The position numbers and the translations under genes are program-made. Shown piece by piece: positions 62,420-64,000 of a stretch of DNA of 64,000 nt. The notes beneath the pieces were generated by a model that did not search any database, was not told where the DNA came from, and saw nothing but the letters and a program-made list of their open reading frames with translations. The stretch covers positions 248,001 to 312,000 of the forward strand of contig NZ_BMTD01000008.1 in NCBI RefSeq assembly GCF_014649495.1, in the 5' to 3' direction. Position 1 is the first letter of the stretch; the number at the start of each line of letters is the position of its first letter. The DNA is from Streptomyces filipinensis. GTDB lineage: Bacteria > Actinomycetota > Actinomycetes > Streptomycetales > Streptomycetaceae.

Positions 62420-64000
62420 TCAGCGCGTGGGTTCGAGTTGTGCGTCCCGGCGCACCAGCGCGGCGTACCTGCCGTCACGTTCCAGCAGTTCCTCGTGGCT
62501 GCCGCGTTCGGCGACCCGCCCGGAGTCCAGGACCACGATCTGGTCGGCGCCGCGGATCGTGGACAGCCGGTGGGCGATGGTGATCGTCGTCCGGTCGGCC
62601 GACAGGGCGTCGATCGCCTCCTGGACGGCGGCCTCCGTCCGGGTGTCGAGCGCGCTGGTCGCCTCGTCGAGGATGAGGACCGGCGGATCGCGCAGGATGG
62701 TGCGGGCTATCGCGAGACGCTGCTTCTCCCCGCCGGAGAAGCGGTGGCCGCGCTCGCCGACGACCGTGTCGTAGCCGTCGGGCAGCGCGGCTATGTGGTC
62801 GTGGATCTGCGCCGCCCTGGCCGCCGTCCGCAGTTCCTCGTCGGTGGCGTCCGGCTTGGCGAAGCGGAGGTTGTCGGCGACCGAGGCGTGGAAGAGGTAC
62901 GTCTCCTGCGAGACGACGCCGACCGCGCGGGCGAGGGTGTCGAAGTCGAGGTCCCGGACGTCGACGCCGTCCAGGGTGACGCGGCCGCCGGTGACGTCGT
63001 ACAGGCGGGGCACCAGATAGCCGAGCGTGGACTTGCCTGCGCCGGTCGGGCCGACGACGGCGAGGCTGCCGCCCGGGGGCACGGTGACGTCGATGCCGTC
63101 GAGGACGGGGCGCGCCCTGTCGTCGTTGTCGTAGCGGAATCCGACTCCCTCGAAGCGGACTTCGCCCTTGACCTGGTCGAGGTGGACGGGCCGCTCGCGC
63201 TCGGTGATGTCGACGGGCAGGTCCAGGTACTCGAATATGCGCTGGAAGAGGGCGAGGGAGGTCTGGATCTGGACGCCGGTCGCGAGCAGGCTCACGGCGG
63301 GACGGAACAGTCCCTGCTGGAGCGAGACGAAGGCGACGATGGTACCCAGCGAGACCTTCGGGCCGCCGAACTGGAGGGCGAGACCGGCGGTCCAGTAGAT
63401 GACGGCGGGCATCGCGGCCATGACGATCGTGATCACGGCCATGCGCCAGCGGCCGGCCATGTTCGACCGCACTTCCAGATCGACCAGGCGCTCGGACTCC
63501 TCCGCGAAGGACGCGGTCAGCGAGTCGGAGCGGCCCATGGTCCGGCCGAGCAGGATGCCGCTGACCGAGAGGGACTCGGTGACGGTGGCCGCCATCGCGG
63601 CCATCTGCTTCTGCCGCTGGGTGGTGATCTTCTTGCGTTCGTTGCCGACGCGGCGGCTTATCCACACGAACGCCGGCAGCAGGAGCAGCGAGACGACCGT
63701 GAGCCGCCAGTCGAGGGCGACCATCGCGACGATCGTGGCCACGACGCTGGTGGCGTTGGAGACCAGGGAGGTGGCGGTGGAGGTGACGGTGGCCTGCATG
63801 CCACCGATGTCGTTGGCGATCCGGGACTGCACCTCGCCGGTGCGCGTGCGCGTGAAGAAGGCGAGCGACATGCGCTGCAGGCGGCCGTAGACGGCGGTGC
63901 GCAGGTCGTGCATGACGCGCTGGCCGACGGTGGTCGAGATCAGGGTCTGCAGCACGCCGAAGACACTGGAGAGGACCGCGCTGACGATCATGCCGAGCGC
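62420..64000 (-). CDS. ABC transporter, fused permease-ATPase (exporter type), 5' end cut
   Basis: The visible C-terminal 526 or so residues include the end of the membrane domain (VSLLLLPAFVWISRRVGNER and five helices). The ATPase domain has Walker A VVGPTGAGKSTLGYLVPRLY, signature SGGEKQRLAIARTI, Walker B PVLILDEATSALDTRT and the H-loop TITIAHRLSTIRGADQ. This is the MsbA/MDR-type half transporter, with lipid or drug export usual; substrate unknown. The start lies beyond the right edge. Confidence 0.95.
   Translation of the reverse strand, partial: ALGMIVSAVLSSVFGVLQTLISTTVGQRVMHDLRTAVYGRLQRMSLAFFTRTRTGEVQSRIANDIGGMQATVTSTATSLVSNATSVVATIVAMVALDWRLTVVSLLLLPAFVWISRRVGNERKKITTQRQKQMAAMAATVTESLSVSGILLGRTMGRSDSLTASFAEESERLVDLEVRSNMAGRWRMAVITIVMAAMPAVIYWTAGLALQFGGPKVSLGTIVAFVSLQQGLFRPAVSLLATGVQIQTSLALFQRIFEYLDLPVDITERERPVHLDQVKGEVRFEGVGFRYDNDDRARPVLDGIDVTVPPGGSLAVVGPTGAGKSTLGYLVPRLYDVTGGRVTLDGVDVRDLDFDTLARAVGVVSQETYLFHASVADNLRFAKPDATDEELRTAARAAQIHDHIAALPDGYDTVVGERGHRFSGGEKQRLAIARTILRDPPVLILDEATSALDTRTEAAVQEAIDALSADRTTITIAHRLSTIRGADQIVVLDSGRVAERGSHEELLERDGRYAALVRRDAQLEPTR

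Overview
The window is high-GC actinomycete DNA. GTG starts, ATGA/GTGA gene overlaps and protein families typical of Streptomyces point to a Streptomyces or close relative. No rRNA, tRNA, CRISPR array, transposase or phage gene was seen. Most of it (about 0.9-53.7 kb) is a dense island of stress, dormancy and energy-conservation genes. It recalls the DosR/DevR regulon of Mycobacterium tuberculosis and the OsdR region of S. coelicolor: eight universal stress proteins, seven CBS-domain proteins (five of them CBS-CBS-BON), and relatives of Rv1733c, Rv2625c, Rv2626c/Hrp1, Rv2032/Acg, CtpF, Rv2004c and the Rv1738/Rv2632c family.

Layout. 0-0.8 kb holds gene relics. 0.9-11.99 kb has a cNMP-binding protein, three CBS-BON proteins, pyruvate phosphate dikinase (ppdK, with an apparent frameshift near its start), an FMN-binding protein, an Rv1733c-like membrane protein, a site-2 protease with CBS domains, two USPs, and relics of a DevS-like kinase and a DevR-like regulator. 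12.2-19.9 kb is a complete nine-gene A/V-type ATPase operon (order H-C-I-K-F-E-A-B-D). 20.2-22.6 kb is phosphoketolase. 22.8-23.4 kb is a decayed nicotinate phosphoribosyltransferase. 23.6-30.4 kb is a seven-gene operon: DUF1918, USP, Acg-like nitroreductase, CBS, cation P-type ATPase and two TrkA proteins. 30.4-31.9 kb has two USPs. 32.0-36.7 kb is a group 3b-type [NiFe]-hydrogenase operon (hydBGDA plus maturation protease), divergent from a P1B-5 metal ATPase with a C-terminal hemerythrin domain (37.0-39.4 kb). 39.6-45.25 kb is an acetyl-CoA synthetase / pyruvate-dehydrogenase E1a-E1b-E2 / acyl-carrier-protein operon. 45.2-53.7 kb has a zinc alcohol dehydrogenase, an Rv2004c-like kinase, USPs, DUF1876, CBS-BON proteins and a DUF1918-XRE-FMN-binding fusion. 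53.7-56.1 kb is a GH65 phosphorylase. After 56.5 kb the content becomes ordinary: a MarR regulator, 5-oxoprolinase, an MltG-like protein and an ABC exporter cut by the window end.

How it may work together. A recurring operator-like palindrome, GGGNC-N4-GNCCC, lies upstream of many of these units. It has the same architecture as the mycobacterial DosR box. The local devR and devS copies are relics, so any controlling two-component system should be encoded elsewhere. The genes suggest a hypoxia or energy-limitation programme: phosphoketolase, PPDK, acetyl-CoA synthetase and a PDH-like complex for carbon and energy rerouting; the hydrogenase for NAD(P)H/H2 redox balancing; the A/V-ATPase and P-type ATPases for ion gradients and metals; and USP/CBS proteins as nucleotide sensors. 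These roles are inferred from family membership, not shown by the sequence.
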